From Cryptomeria japonica (lineage: Eukaryota; Streptophyta; Pinopsida; Cupressales; Cupressaceae), in assembly GCF_030272615.1 (NCBI RefSeq), contig NC_081412.1:685262583-685326582 (forward strand): a stretch of DNA of 64,000 bases, written 5' to 3'. A model generated the notes under the pieces. It worked only from the letters and a program-made list of their open reading frames with translations. It was not told the origin of the DNA and did not search any database. The translations under genes and the position numbers were made by a program. Numbering within the stretch: position 1 is the first letter of the stretch; each line of letters begins with the position of its first letter. Positions 1-13,251 of the stretch are shown here, one piece after another.

Positions 1-424
1 AGATTAGATAGGGATTTTGGAGAATAAATTAGGGTTTCCAAAGTCTTAATTTAATTTATCCAAAATTGATAAAGGATACCTTAATTCACAACTTAATTTA
101 GGTAATTTCTTAAGCAATATATAAGCTAGAGACAAAAGGACTAAGGACCTATATTTGGCTTCCAATATATTTTATTTTGTGTAGGATATGATTTATGGAT
201 TTCAAATCAATTGATCAAAGGATTATAGTTGGTAGAAAAAGATGTCTTGTGTCTAGTATAAAGTCCAAAATAAGATTATGATTATGGATGAAGAGTAGTT
301 GGACATTCTTTTAGGAACAATTTGGAGATCTAAATTGTATAGTTAACAGATGACTAGGATGATTGAAGTGGAAAGGTCTAAGTGATGGATAGAGATGACA
401 AAGGGTCAAAAAAATTTAATAATG

Positions 425-543
425 GGAGCTCGGTTGGATGGTTGGGAAATGTTTTTTTTTAATCTAAAGTTAAAAAACACATAGTATAATGGAAGCTTGG
501 TTGGATGGTTGGGAAATGTTTTTTTTTTTTTTAATATAAAGTT
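425..543. repeat. Degenerate tandem duplication, ~66-bp period
   Basis: The core GGTTGGATGGTTGGGAAATG followed by a T-run occurs twice, with unit starts near 425 and 491. The units differ in T-run length and a few bases. It is a local duplication of old non-coding sequence. Confidence 0.7.
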
Positions 544-1213
544 GGATGACTGGTGTTTATGTTCTTTGCATGTCCTTATGTGTAAAACTAGTATAATCTA
601 TTCAACATTGTCACCTTAAAAAGTCTATACAACCAATGTGTATTTTTTTGCTAAAATATCTTTACAAAACCAACATAATTAGACTATAGTTTATAGCCTT
701 TATCAAATCCTATGGTTCTTGTGTTGTTTATTGCAACACTTGTGCTTTGTCTTGTGTAGGCGGTGATTTAGCCTTTCAACACTTACATTCAAAATATTGG
801 AACTTGTAATTTATCTTGTAGTGTCTATGCAGTCTCTATAAGCACTTGTTTTTTAGCATTTCAATGCTTGCATTCAAAATATTGGTTCATACACCTTATC
901 TTATAACACCTATGTGTTTTTCCAAAAATGACCAATCAAGTGTATTGATAAAAAAATGAGCCTATGTTTGTGTGTACTTATTTACTTTGAAATACATGAT
1001 AATTTAGGATCACAAGCACCTCAAATTTGTGCTAAAATATAGTATTATTTAATTTTCATACCCATGTCTATTTCCTTTTTTGTCCCTCATTTTGTTGGAA
1101 TGCCTTAATAATGAAATGATCTTATGCAAATTCAAGTTCATCCCCTAATCTTTTATCCATCCCACTTACAAATTCTTTCACACATTTGACCTTACACTTG
1201 TCATATCCATACT

Positions 1214-1363
1214 TGTTCCTATGCATTCACTATTTAATCACACATGTCCACACAAACCCCCTCTACATTTATCCTACCACCCTATAATTGTTCCTCTACA
1301 TTCACTAGTTATTCCACATATGTCCATACACACTCCCATACATTTATCCTACCACCCTAAAAT
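1214..1363. repeat. Degenerate tandem duplication, 75-bp period
   Basis: Two adjacent units (1214-1288 and 1289-1363) share TTGTTCCT, CATTCACTA, ACATGTCC-type and ACATTTATCCTACCACCCT blocks in the same order. The short open frame crossing it simply repeats the same peptide pattern and is not evidence of a gene. Confidence 0.65.
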
Positions 1364-3209
1364 TTGTAATTCCTTATTCCAAGTCAATCTAATGCCATGT
1401 GGAATTGACAGACCATAATTTTATTTTTTATTTTTTTCTCTCATATATTCAACTAGTTGTTATATGATAACTTGGTACATGTTTGCATGATTAATTGCTA
1501 TGTAATATTGATTAAAGAAATTTAAAGAGCATTAATTCAAACCCACTTCTTATTTCAAAATCCTATTTATTGAAGACAATAATCCTTCTTGGAATTCTTT
1601 GTTATGATGTACTAAAAGGAATCCTAATCTATTTTAACATCAATTAGGAGGCCTACATACCTAATTTTTTCTTTTGTATTTGTCTAAGTTCATCTAAGGT
1701 CATACAGTCGATTTAACTAGGTGTTGACTAAGGATAACTTTAGCAACTTCCCTAAGGTACTTTTTAATACTATCAATCCTTGCATATCCCTAAATACATT
1801 TGATTGAGGTGAAAAGGGTTGATGAATCATACAACCATCCAATTCAAATCTACATACATAGATCAAATTTATGCAAAAGTTGGATCTAAAAAACTTAATC
1901 AAACTTTTAGCATATAAGTTCAATCCATTAATTGCTAAAAAATCATTCTTCTCCTAGTATATTTAAGAAGTTGCAATTATGAATTACAAACCAAAAATTA
2001 TGATTTAAATAAAAAACAACTATATATTAACCATTGAAATTAAATAAATATATTCACTTCTCTTATTTTTAATTTTTAGATTTTAGATTTTAAATTTCAA
2101 ATTCCAATTACATAAACTATCACAACTCTAAATTAAATCAATTAATTATCTTATCCATTAAAATCATTTATTTCTTTAGGACAACAGTATATAAGTAAAA
2201 AAGAGCCAAAATATTTGAAGTACAAAATGTGAACCTAAAGACTTAAAGTAGAACTATAGAATGTAGAGTTTGCTTTATTTAAATGCAATCAAGCATCGGC
2301 AACTTTCTTTTTAACTTGCTTAGTCAATGTTAGAAAAAATCTAAGCATCATGTTTGCAAACTTTGTAGGTGCAGGGCTGCCAAGCAAGTGTTAGATAGTT
2401 TTAATTTTGTTTTTTGTTTTTAAAGAAAGACTATAAGCAAAGTGGATGATAGTCATATGATTAGTCCACATGTTTGGCCTATCCCATGAATATGAACTGA
2501 TTATCCATAGCTAAATAATAAAAGGTCATCCACTAGTGTATTAAAGCTTGTTATGATTTTATGCCCTTAGCTGAGTTATCAAGCTACATAGCATTTATTC
2601 ACATAGTGATAGTGAAAGAGAAATCTTTCACCTTAATTCTTCTTTACACTCAACAAAAATCATCTCTTCTTTACATTCAAGAAAATTCAAAAATCTACTA
2701 AATAAAATGAAAATTCATCATCCATTTGCTTTAACTGTGAAAAAAATCATATTTGACATCGACGGCTTGCAACGTTACTAAATTTTATATATTACATAGT
2801 TGCTTAATCTTTTGCCAACATTTGCGTAGTGCATCTCCCAAGAAATCTGTCTAAAGCTGTCAAATTTTACATTATATTACTTCTCCTTGCCCATTTATTC
2901 CACTATTCAGAGATCACGCCTATCCATATTATACCTCCAATATTAGTTTTTTTATGTGAGAAATTATAATATTGATAGAATGAAGCTCCAACAATCTTGT
3001 GAATCCTTAATTTCTTCACCTGAAAACGATTACAAATTTGCTGGAATACTCTGCATCACAACAAATTACAGCAATTTGAATGAACTAGATTAAAATAAGT
3101 CATAAAATTTGCTTACAAGAATTAGAAGAATCAAAATTTGATTAAGTAACCTGCAAAAAGTGAAAAATGGAAGTCTGAATTGAAGAATTTCTACCAGAGG
3201 ATAATTTCT

Positions 3210-3647
3210 TCAGAAATAATAAAGGCTCAGAACATTTTGTGAAGCAGAAGGTTTTTCTGGAGGGCTGAAACAGGAACCAGGCCATGAATTCATCTTCTGT
3301 CTGCTTTTATTTGCCAGAGGAACCTCATAATGGCAGCGTTTCACAAAGGATTTCGTATTTCTCATCAACTTCCTAACCGAATCCTTCAAAAGCTCTTCAA
3401 AGCATTCTTCGTTTAGCCTGCGGACTGATCTTCTGAGCTTGTCTTTGAAGCTTTCTTCAATGGAGAACTTATAGCTCCGAAGAAAAGCTTGTCTGGCTAA
3501 ATAATTACGGCTTCCTCTGAACCTGTAAGATGCATAATAATCATTCTGTCCTTCGTTCGCAGCATGGAGAAGGCTTACAAAGTCTGGGCTCGAATCGGAC
3601 CAGTTTATCAAAGGAACGTAGCTCAATTTAACCGTTTCGGCACACAT
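3210..3647 (-). CDS. Small basic plant protein, function unknown (paralogue A)
   Basis: A 145-residue protein is predicted from the ATG at 3647. I chose this start because the frame upstream offers only a TTG before an in-frame stop, and because the ATG sits in a motif (NTMCA, then E or D, then TV) shared with paralogue B. Visible features are a short acidic N-terminal part, a central block with YRFRG, NYLARQAFLRSYKF and ESFKDKLRRS, then a Lys/Arg-rich helical stretch (about residues 75-110) and a Ser/Pro-rich tail. No signal peptide or membrane segment is apparent. The RSYxF and KxxRRSVRRLN pattern recalls small uncharacterised basic proteins of land plants, but I cannot name a family. It is about 75% identical to paralogue B, with changes concentrated outside the central block, which suggests selection on the protein. 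Minus-strand TTTTCGTTGCAG near 3725 could be a 3' splice site, so an upstream non-coding exon is possible. Confidence 0.6.
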   Translation of the reverse strand: MCAETVKLSYVPLINWSDSSPDFVSLLHAANEGQNDYYASYRFRGSRNYLARQAFLRSYKFSIEESFKDKLRRSVRRLNEECFEELLKDSVRKLMRNTKSFVKRCHYEVPLANKSRQKMNSWPGSCFSPPEKPSASQNVLSLYYF

Positions 3648-3992
3648 AGTGTTAAAACAACACAGCAAAACCCTCAGATAAAAATGACTACTTCGCCGTC
3701 GCAGCAAAATTCCTTAACCTGCAACGAAAACATGTTAAAAAATTGAATACAGAGCTCAAAAATATTCAAAGTCGAAAATAATCATAAAAAAGCAAGGAAA
3801 TCTCGTCATTTTAGTGTAATCTCCAAATTTGAAGGAAGCGAGTCTTGCAAGCCGAAATTTTGCCGTCAATTTTATTTTCCGAACTGTACTTCGACTAATG
3901 TTTCATCAATCATGAAAAAAACATGAACTTCATGAAAATCCAGCTTTCTTTAGCCGATACAAACCAAATTATAAACCTTTGCGAAGAAAGCA

Positions 3993-4091
3993 AGCATTTT
4001 AAATCGTTATTATCAGAAAATTTTCTGTCTGTGAAATTTAAAGCATTTGGAGTCATTATTGTCAGATAAATTTCTGTCTGTGTGAAATTTA
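3993..4091. repeat. Tandem duplication upstream of paralogue A only
   Basis: Units 3993-4040 and 4041-4091 both start AAGCATTT and contain TTATTATCAGA-like and TTTCTGTCTGTG blocks; a third AAGCATTTT starts at 4092. Segment copy B has only one AAGCATTTTAAGACGAAC at the corresponding place, so the expansion followed the duplication of the gene. It lies in the putative promoter/5' UTR side of the minus-strand gene. Confidence 0.7.
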
Positions 4092-4493
4092 AAGCATTTT
4101 GAGACAAACACAGAACACACATTTTATTTAACAAGATTATAAGCCATTTTTTAAACAATTTTAGGCAATTCAAAAAACGAAACATTAATTTACACTTTAC
4201 CATACCGAGAATCGCCAAACCCTCGCTCAAGCAAAGATCATGAGCTTCTGGATCTGATTTAGGCCTGAACTGAAAACATTTTGGCCTGTATTTAGCCTAC
4301 AGACTATCTGCACAATATTTTTTTCTCCGCCAATTGAGTGTAAACTGCAAAGACTAAAGGCCAGCGACTTTAAACTACTTTCCAACCGATAGGCGAACAG
4401 ATTTTGACCTACTTGGAAATTTTTCAACTTTTGCCTTCAATTTCTCCGTTATTACTGTAGTCCTGCATTTTTACCCCTTTGGAAAAAGAGGTT

Positions 4494-7400
4494 AAAAACT
4501 ATTCCCAACTTTACCAAATCCAACCGCTTTTAACTGTATATTAATTAGAACCTGTGGATTTTGTTGTAATTTTTAATTAATGAGCACACAATTAAAACTA
4601 TTTTGTAATGGAGAATCAAAGATTTTGACCCAACCAAACCTCATGGACTTCATATTTTATAATTTTACTTAATTAATATTAATCATTTAAATTTTTGTAT
4701 AAATAATATAGCTTTTTGATTTATATTATCAAAATAATATTATATAAAATAATTTAAAATATTTACAAGTTGTTATATAATGAATAGTAAATTTATATAC
4801 TACCTGTTAATGAGTTGGTATGATGACAAGCGATGTCATTGTAATGATGGTAGAGGTTTGTGGGAATTTATTATCTTAAGTTGGGAATCCCTACATGTAC
4901 AAGAAAATTATGAAGAATGTAGTTAGTTTCTCCTTTCAATAGGTATGTTGCCTTGCATTTCTTATGGCTTCTTGTCAATGGATCACAAGTCTAATGTTAA
5001 AAGGTGTGGCTAGAAGGAAGGATAAAAGCTATATGAGAAGAAAATTGTGGCGAATCCACCAAAACCAGGAAGCAAAAAGAATTTAGTGAAGAAATGATGG
5101 CTAGGTTTATTGTGTATGTGGATAAGGAAATTTTGAATCTCACCCTCAAGCAATGGGTGGTTAGGATTTGGATGGATCCCTAATTGTTGGCATCTATTCT
5201 ACTATGCCAAAAATGGTGCTTGATCTTGGATATATGAAAGGGTGTTCAAATGTTGTTTTACATAGTTTGGACTCTCTCTTGTACCTTGTTGTTCTCCACA
5301 ATGAATTATTCTTGTCTTCTCCACGATGACTTTAGGGATGTCATCAATCAAGTTGAGGTGTATTTTGATTGTATTATGGAGCATCTTCATGCTTCCAAGC
5401 ATCATGAGCTTTTTCTATAGAGAGTTGTGAAGGAAACAGATAGAGCTTAGAAGGTGCTCGACTTCCAATGGAAGAAATCCTATCATTTTACATACTATTA
5501 TAATAGTGATGTTTCATCTAGACTAATGAGGGATACCTTGCCTAGCTCTAATGTCCCTTATGAGAAATGTAAGCCCTATTATTGGGGTGGCATAGGGCAT
5601 ATGTATTTTCCCTTAGCCTCCTATTCAAAAAATTTGAGTTTATTTTTTGTTATGTCTTGTCTAATGGTTTGAGGCATTAATATTCTTATGTTAGATTTTT
5701 TTTAATTTTGGGGGTGTATTTGAGAATTTTAGACCTTACTATTAGATGCTTTGATAATGTTTCTAGGTATTTGATAGGTACCATTATTTTACGAAATATC
5801 TTGAAAACTAACTTATAATATCCATCTTGGAAATCCATGAATACATGCTATAAAAGTTGTGCCTTTTACTTTGTATTAGTGTGTACAAATTTTGGCATAA
5901 GGAGAAGCTAAGTCACATACCAATAGATAATTAACAAATTTAAATCAATAAAGACCTCTAAAAATTGCATTACACAAAAATAACCTCTAGACCATGACTA
6001 TAACACTTTACAAGATGATGGCTAGGGTCGACAGTAGATTTCAGGCATTATAGTGGTGGTGAATAAATTTTTGATCACAAACTATGCAATAATCAATTTC
6101 TTTACATGGATCTATCTATTGGTCAGTAGGAGGCAAGTGTGTGAAATTGATACTTTACAAATCAATCACTACCTACTAAATGGTCAACTAGATTATTAAT
6201 TCAAAGAATTATGAAAGGATGACCAAGGATGGCACATGTTTTTTGAACTACAAGAGGCAAGATGAATATTTTGAAGTAGGATATCAACCTAAAGATGTGA
6301 CATGATAGTTAGAGGAACAAAAATAAAAAGGTAAATAACATAATACTAAAATTGTGACCCCTAATTCTAATAAGGCATATTGTTTTTTAGGTGCATGTAA
6401 AACTTGATTATACGTTTGATTTAGACCCTTAATTATTCCCTTTTTATTATTCCATTATATTGCTAGGTTTCATTATTTATCAAAGATATTTTTTCATGTT
6501 TATTATCATGGTATATTATCCATACATGCATACTTTTATATTTGAGCTTATAATAAAATAGGAACATGAGAGAACATAAGAGAAATCATAGCATCTGTGT
6601 CATCATCCAAATATAAATATCCAATCCCATCAAATCATCCAGCATAAACTAAATATCTCATGACATAAATGGTAAGAGTTCAATATATAGAAAAAGTCTA
6701 AATATATCAACTAGAATATTATTGCAAACAGACCTAAAATTGGGTGAGGTGCCCCACATAAACCCTTCCCCACCTCAATCCATCTACTATAACAAGTCAT
6801 CAGGTGGCTCCTTAACCAATATCTCAATCCATATCTATCTTGCAATACATATTCATGTCTTGAAGTTGTCTAATCTCCTTATAGAGGTTCAAGATCTATA
6901 ACTTTTTTCTCTTGAATGGTGGCTTGGGAACCATCTAATATTATGTCAAATAACAATTTTTTACATATCCATATATAGGAATTTTTTGATATGTCTCCCA
7001 CTAAACTGTGTCGCTTTCAATCCCATCTCACTTTGTTGTTGGATTTTTTTCAATCTCTAATATAATAGTAAAATTGATAAGATTCAAGGCTTAGACTATT
7101 ACAAAATGGAAAACTATCATTATATGCAAATATAAAATTAAGCTATCTTAATCTTGAAAATCCATAGAATATTCATCTTCTCTTTCATGCTTAAATCTTA
7201 ATATATGCTTTATAAACTAACTTAGATGAACACATCAAAGATAGCAACAACAAGAATGACATAAAAATTGCAATATAAGAAGATCATCTCACAACACAAG
7301 ATTTATGTGAAGACGTCTCTACAACACACTAGTGTCCAAGGCCAAGGCTTTACCAGGTTGATGGTAAGGTTTGTGTTTCATTATCTTTCAATTTCCATAA

Positions 7401-9244
7401 TTAGAAATTTTTTATAATTTCAATTTCTCTTATTATTCACCAATTCCTATTTGTAATTTTAGCGTAGTTCCATTTTTCCTTCTTTATTTTTGATCTCCCC
7501 AGTGCACCAAAGCGCCAGTTAAGTGAGGTAGCATTGGGTTTATTTTCTCCTTGAGATCCCATCATATTGAGGGTAGAAAATCCCATCCTCTACACTTGTT
7601 TATGATAATATGTATATTTATTGACATGATTTCTTACTCTTGATTATTATTTGATTCTAGATATCACATTATGTGCTTGCATGTCCTAACAATGTTCTAA
7701 GAGACAAAATGGGGACACCATCATCTTCCATGCTCTATTGATTACATGTTAGTCTTACATATACAATTTATCAAGAAATCCAATATCATTGTGGTCTGAT
7801 TACATCACTCGACTACTGTGTGATCAATTTCTTGGATTCCATAGTTATTCATCTCAATAAATACATTATTTTCCTTGTGATTCTATCTTCTCTCTTTTTA
7901 TGGAAGAAGATTTCCTTTGTGATCCTAGTTGCTTGGGAGTATTGCTCCAACACACATTAGGGGCATATGCTTAAGTTAGTATCCTATGTACTTACATAAT
8001 TGAGTTATATACTTAACACAATTATTATTTGGGATGCTTTACTACCCTGTTACATGATACATTTCTTATAGTTATTACTTTACATAATTTTCATGCTTAC
8101 ATGTTTAGCTTAATTTTGTATCAATATTTACTATACATGGATATTTGTAATTAATTATATACTTTGAAATAAATAATTATTCTAGGATTCACATTCACTT
8201 CAAAGTGGGAAGGATTCTAATTAAAGGTGAAATTAAATTTATATCTATTTTTTGGCCCATTTTGATGGAATTAATTATTACAATTACCCATCAAAAATGA
8301 CACAATTTTGTTTAAAATTGGGTCCATTCTCCATGTAGTTGCTACGCTCATTTACACATTCAACTACACTTGACTCCACCTTTTCCATATCCACACATAT
8401 TTCCACATCAGATTTTCATTATACCTATTATTATGTCCCCCATCATATGATTTCAATGTCTTGGGTCGATCTTGCAACCATAAATATGACTTCCAAGTCA
8501 AAAGTTAAAATTCAAAAATTATTTCCTTCCATGAGATGATTGTGTGTATGCTTTACTTGAAATTGGTATTTATGTCATTGTGTTTAAATACATTCAATGT
8601 GCATATTATCACCCTTCAACATCCAAGCATTTTTTTATCAATCATATCTATCATTCTAAGAACACATTAGTTGATGCACAATTAAATGAATCTAAATCTA
8701 CATAATAATTCTAAAGAATTTTCACAAATAAATGTATTATTTTACTTGATCATTTCTACAACCATAAAGTCTAACCTATCAAGGGAATCAACCTCAGAGA
8801 GTAGCAATGTATTACTGGAATCATTAAGGGTGCATGTATAATTGAAAATATCATATCTATGGTCTATATGGTAGATTTGTGCTCACAAAATTGACCTAGA
8901 TTTATAGATTTTAACCACAACAAAATTGACAAAATGTCATAATTTTAATATAGAATATAGACAAAGAAGAACCATTTTCAATCCCAAAATAAATAAAATT
9001 TTATGTCACATCATATTTAGAACCTAATATCATTATCCTTCACATTTTCCTAAACTAACATTTAATTATTCAGTGACCACTTCAAATAATTAATTTAACT
9101 TAATTTTACTACAACATTTTATTAAATTAAAAAAATATTTTGCTTTCGAATATAAAGTACTATTCAAAATAAAATGATAAAGCAATGGCTTATGGTGGGA
9201 GTGGGGAGTGTGATGTTCACTTATTTGAATTTTTTGTATTAGTG
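4494..9244. other. Non-duplicated spacer between the two gene copies
   Basis: AT-rich sequence with no reading frame I can support. About 5030-5680 has slightly higher complexity and several short open frames on both strands, but none matches a motif I know and they are broken by stops. It may be a very old element remnant. No LTR ends, primer sites or polypurine tracts were seen. Confidence 0.5.
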
Positions 9245-11433
9245 CTGTTAACCATCAGCATCTTTCAAACTTAGGGTGGGGTTGACATGTAAGTGTTTGA
9301 TGCTTCTTCTTTTCAAAATATGAAATGTCAAAATTATAACCAAAGTGGGCCAGACTTATATGAGGGGCCCGCATAGTTGTTTTGTCCCGATCTGATTAAA
9401 AAAATTAATAAAGAATGTGATGCGAATATGAATTGATCATGCACAGTTAAAGCTAAATTATAAAGGTAGTCCACTTGTACACGAAATCCTGTAATAATTT
9501 TATGCCCTTAGCTGAGTTACTAAGATACATAGCATCTATTCACATGCTTCGATGATGTGGAGAAATCTTCCTCCTCAATTCTTCCATGCACACTACAAAA
9601 ATTAATTCTTCTTTACACTTCAGAATTTAATCAATCCTAAATAAAATTAAAATCCATTCAAGTAGCTGTAGCCATTTGCTTCTATTTTATTCTTACACAA
9701 ACAATAAAGAATATCATAACAGCTTACAACTTTATTAAATATTATATATCACAGAGTTGCTTATAATTTTGCCAGCATTTGCGTACTGCAAGTCATTTTC
9801 CGATAAATTGGTCTACAGCTTTCAAATTGCTTTCAAATTTAACATCTAATAGAAATTCCTATCCATCTATGAGGTAGATTTTCGTATTCTACCACGATAA
9901 CATGATTTGGAATATTATAAAACGACAGCCTTCACAGATCAGACCTACCCTTACCATACTGCCAATAGGCCGAAGTTTTCTTACGTGAAGAAATTATAAT
10001 ATTGATTGAATGACGCTCTAACAATCGTGTGACACCTTTATTTCTTTAGCTGAAAAAGACTTCGAATTTTCCGGTAAACCCTGCATCACGACAAATTACA
10101 GAAATCTGAATGAACTAGATAAAAAAAAGTCGATAAATTTATATACAGTAATTAGAAGAATCAAAAATTTGATAAGTAATTTGCGCGGAAAACTAATTCA
10201 GCGGAAACTGAAAATGGAAGTCTAAAATGAAGAATTCATACCAGAACATCATTTCTTCAGAAATAATAACGGCTCAAATCATGCTGTGAAGCAGCAGATT
10301 CTTCGAAAGGGCTGAAACAGGAAACAGGCCATAATTTCCTCTTCTGTTTGCTTTTATTGGCCAGAAGAATGTCACAATGGCAGCGATTCACAAAGGATTT
10401 CGTGTTTCTAATCAACTTTCGGAGCGATTTCTTCAAAAGCTCTTCAAAGGATTCCTCGTTCAGCCTGCGGATTGATCTTCTGAGCTTGTCTTTGAAGCTT
10501 TCTTCGATACAGAATTTATAGCTCCGAAGAAAAGCTTGTCTGGCTAAATAATTCCGGGTTCCTCTGAACCTGTAAGCTGCATGATAATCATTATGCTCTT
10601 CGTTCGCAGTACGGAGAAGACTTACAAAGTCTGTACTCGAATCTGACAAATTTATTAAGGGCACGTAGCTCCAATTAACCGTATCGGCGCACATAGTGTT
10701 TAAACAACACAGCCAAACCCTGAGATAAAAATGATTACTTCGCCATTGCGCCAAAATTCTTAAATCTGCTGCGAAACCTGTTTAAAAGTAACAAATCGCG
10801 CCAAAAATTACTCCTAAGCTGGAGAAAATCAGAAAAAACACGGAAATTTCGTAATTTAAATGTAACTTGAGAAATTTAAGGAAGCGTCAGTCATGCAAGA
10901 CGAAAATCTGCTATCAATTTCGTTTTGTCAACTGCAATTGACTAATGCTTGGTAGAAAACATCCGCAATCATGCAAAAACCATGAACACCATAAAAATCT
11001 GGCTTTCTCTAGCCAATTATAAGCTTTTGTGGAACAAACAAGCATTTTAAGACGAACTCTGAAAATGCACATTTTATTTATCCAGATTACAAGCCATTTT
11101 GAAAACGATCTTAGGAAATTCAACACAAAAACCATCAATTTAGACTTTACCTTACAGAGAATTCGCCAAATCCTCGCGATTATGAACTTCTCGATCTACT
11201 TTCAGCCTGAAATCTAAACATTTTCGCTTTTATTTAACTTACATGTTATCTTCAAAAAAAAATTCTCTGATTTGAGTGTAGATTCCAAAGCGTGCCAACG
11301 ACTTGTACTGCTTTCCACAAGCTAGGCGAACAGATTTTGACCTACTTGAAATCTTCCAACTTTTGCTTTCAAACTTGTCCGTTATAAGTGTGGTCCTCAT
11401 TTTTACCCCTTTGGAAAAAGAGGTGAAAGAATA
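9245..11433. repeat. Segmental duplication, copy B (2.2 kb)
   Basis: Direct copy of 2290-4493, as described there. It lacks the small tandem duplication found upstream of the gene in copy A. Its right edge is again ACCCCTTTGGAAAAAGAGGT, after which the sequence becomes extremely AT-rich. Non-coding parts have diverged much more than the coding part. Confidence 0.85.
10257..10694 (-). CDS. Small basic plant protein, function unknown (paralogue B)
   Basis: A 145-residue protein from the ATG at 10694, the start shared with paralogue A; the longer frame upstream begins only with TTG. The central block is nearly identical to that of A (YRFRG, NYLARQAFLRSYKF, ESFKDKLRRSIRRLNEE), followed by a basic stretch with KSLRKLIRNTKSF and a Ser-rich tail ending SRYYF. 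Length, start and stop are the same as in A, with no frameshift or stop, while flanking non-coding DNA has diverged widely. I infer that both copies have been under constraint or were until recently functional. Minus-strand candidate 3' splice sites (TTTTAAACAG, TTTCGCAGCAG) lie just upstream, and a GTAAAG donor-like sequence is shared with A about 400-500 bp further upstream, so a 5' UTR intron is possible. Function is unknown. Confidence 0.6.
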   Translation of the reverse strand: MCADTVNWSYVPLINLSDSSTDFVSLLRTANEEHNDYHAAYRFRGTRNYLARQAFLRSYKFCIEESFKDKLRRSIRRLNEESFEELLKKSLRKLIRNTKSFVNRCHCDILLANKSKQKRKLWPVSCFSPFEESAASQHDLSRYYF

Positions 11434-13222
11434 TTTATTACTTTATAATAAAATATTTGTTAAATTCTTTGGAAAATTTTGAAAATGGTTGTTTAAACTT
11501 TATTTTAAATATTATTTTAAGAATTGAAATATAAATTTAGATATAAAACATTTAGCGTTTCAATTACTTGATTTAGATATTTTAAATAAAATTTATTTTG
11601 AAATTTAAAGATTCACAAATGTACATTAAAATTTATAAACAATATGTAAAATTTGTTATAATTATTTTTTAATATTATTATTAAAATATTTTAATAAAAT
11701 TACAATTATTTTAATTTAAATAATATTAATTATGTTTTTTCAATTAATATATTTTTAAATTTTAAAAATAATGTAATAATAATTTATATTGTGTTCTAAT
11801 ATTAGTATTATTAAATAAATATTTTTAACATTTCCAATTAATGTAATTTAAGGTTATTCATTCATTCATACATACATAAGAAAGGATTAGTGGTACATGT
11901 TTTTTATTTTAAGCAAAAAAAAAAAAAAAAATTAAGATATTAGATAAAAAATATTTTTATGATTCAGTTTTAGTAAATGGTCATCATTAAGTTTGATTTA
12001 AATATTTGTTTCTTATTGGATAGATATTTTCTTATTTCTATAAATAGGTTGTTTTTGGTCACTAGGTTTAAAATTGAATTTTATGTTAAGTTACATTTTA
12101 ATTAAGATTGATTTCTTCTAAATATATTTGAAATATATTATAATTTTACTAAAAATGATATTAATAATCATTTTTAAATTTGATTCTTACTAAATATAAT
12201 AAATATTGAATTTAGGCTAAAATTATGATAATCAAGATCAATTCCTAATAACAAAGTTAAAAAAAAAAATCAATCTTTAAAATAAAATTAATTATATACA
12301 AAAATAATAATTACATTTAAATTTAAAACTCATTACATTTGAAAAAATGATTTCAAATGTCAAACAATTTAATTAAAAATTATGAATTATTATAATCTTA
12401 TCCTAAACAAATTAATAATACACTATTTTTTTTTAAAAGATTTTTCTTTCACAAAATAGTAACACAACCTTTAGATCAACTAAGACTAAAGACATATTAA
12501 ATTTTAGTAATAACTAACTCCTATAATTTTAAGATTAAATGATTAAATTTTTTATATTAAAAAAGATGATTTTAATTAGAAGAAGTAACTCGTAAGTTTT
12601 GTGATCACATGTAATTTGTGACCCATGTTAATCTTGACTTTGTGTATTATTTTTTTTGAGTTAAACTTTTTAAACATTGGACAACCCATCAAATATATAA
12701 ATATGAATTGAATTTATTTCAGAAATTATAAAGTATTCAAAAATTAGTGATTTAGCTTGACTTGGAAGAAAGCCAAAGCGTGAACAAGGCATCAATTATT
12801 TTACCTAAAAATTCGAGCTTTTCATGGGACTGGAGCGTTTATATTTCCAATGGCGCGCATTTCAACAAGCCTTTTAATCGGTACTTTTTATGCACAGTTT
12901 TTAAATAGACATTTGTAACAGTTTCTTTGGGATAGGTTAACAAGTTTTTGTGTAAAAAAAGAAACTACACTCAAAAGTCTGACAACAAAACTTTAGTTTA
13001 TTAAATAATGGATTAATGTATATTTGAAGCCACCATTATGGTTACATGCAGGCCTGGAATTTGACGGTCACCACTATGGTTACAAACTTACATGCACTTG
13101 CTTACCACAAAAAACATTTAAATATAATTTCTTAAATCTTTCCTAAAGGAGAATTACAATATAAATTTTAGGTGGAAGCTTAAATATTTTAATCTCAAAA
13201 AATTATATTAGAATTTTCAAAT
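11434..13222. other. Extremely AT-rich spacer
   Basis: Runs of A/T with almost no G or C between about 11440 and 12700, including an A-run near 11920. No coding frame and no element ends are visible. It separates the duplicated gene block from the decayed ORF that starts at 13252. Confidence 0.6.
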
Positions 13223-13251
13223 AGTTATAGCTGTCAGTATTGGCAGACGAA

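Larger units (their letters stand above)
1..2289. other. AT-rich intergenic DNA without a recognisable gene
   Basis: No reading frame here looks coding on either strand; the longest are under 70 codons with low-complexity composition. The stretch holds two short degenerate tandem duplications (listed separately) and a third weak one, where a segment ending in CATTCAAAATATTGG recurs at about 768 and 852. I see no LTR ends, primer site or polypurine tract. Confidence 0.6.
2290..4493. repeat. Segmental duplication, copy A (2.2 kb)
   Basis: This block aligns in the same orientation with 9245-11433. Anchors in order are: CATCGGCAACTTT against CATCAGCATCTTT at the left edge; TTATGCCCTTAGCTGAGTTA near 2564 and 9498; the minus-strand gene; CAAGCATTTTAA upstream of it; and ACCCCTTTGGAAAAAGAGGT at the right edge. 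Similarity stops abruptly at both edges. The coding part is clearly the best conserved. The 4.75 kb between the copies is not duplicated, so this is a spaced direct duplication of a single gene with its flanks. Confidence 0.85.

Noticed and set aside
5454-5672. Short plus-strand ORF in the gene spacer
   Set aside because: No recognisable motif, no extension on either side, composition like the flanking non-coding DNA.
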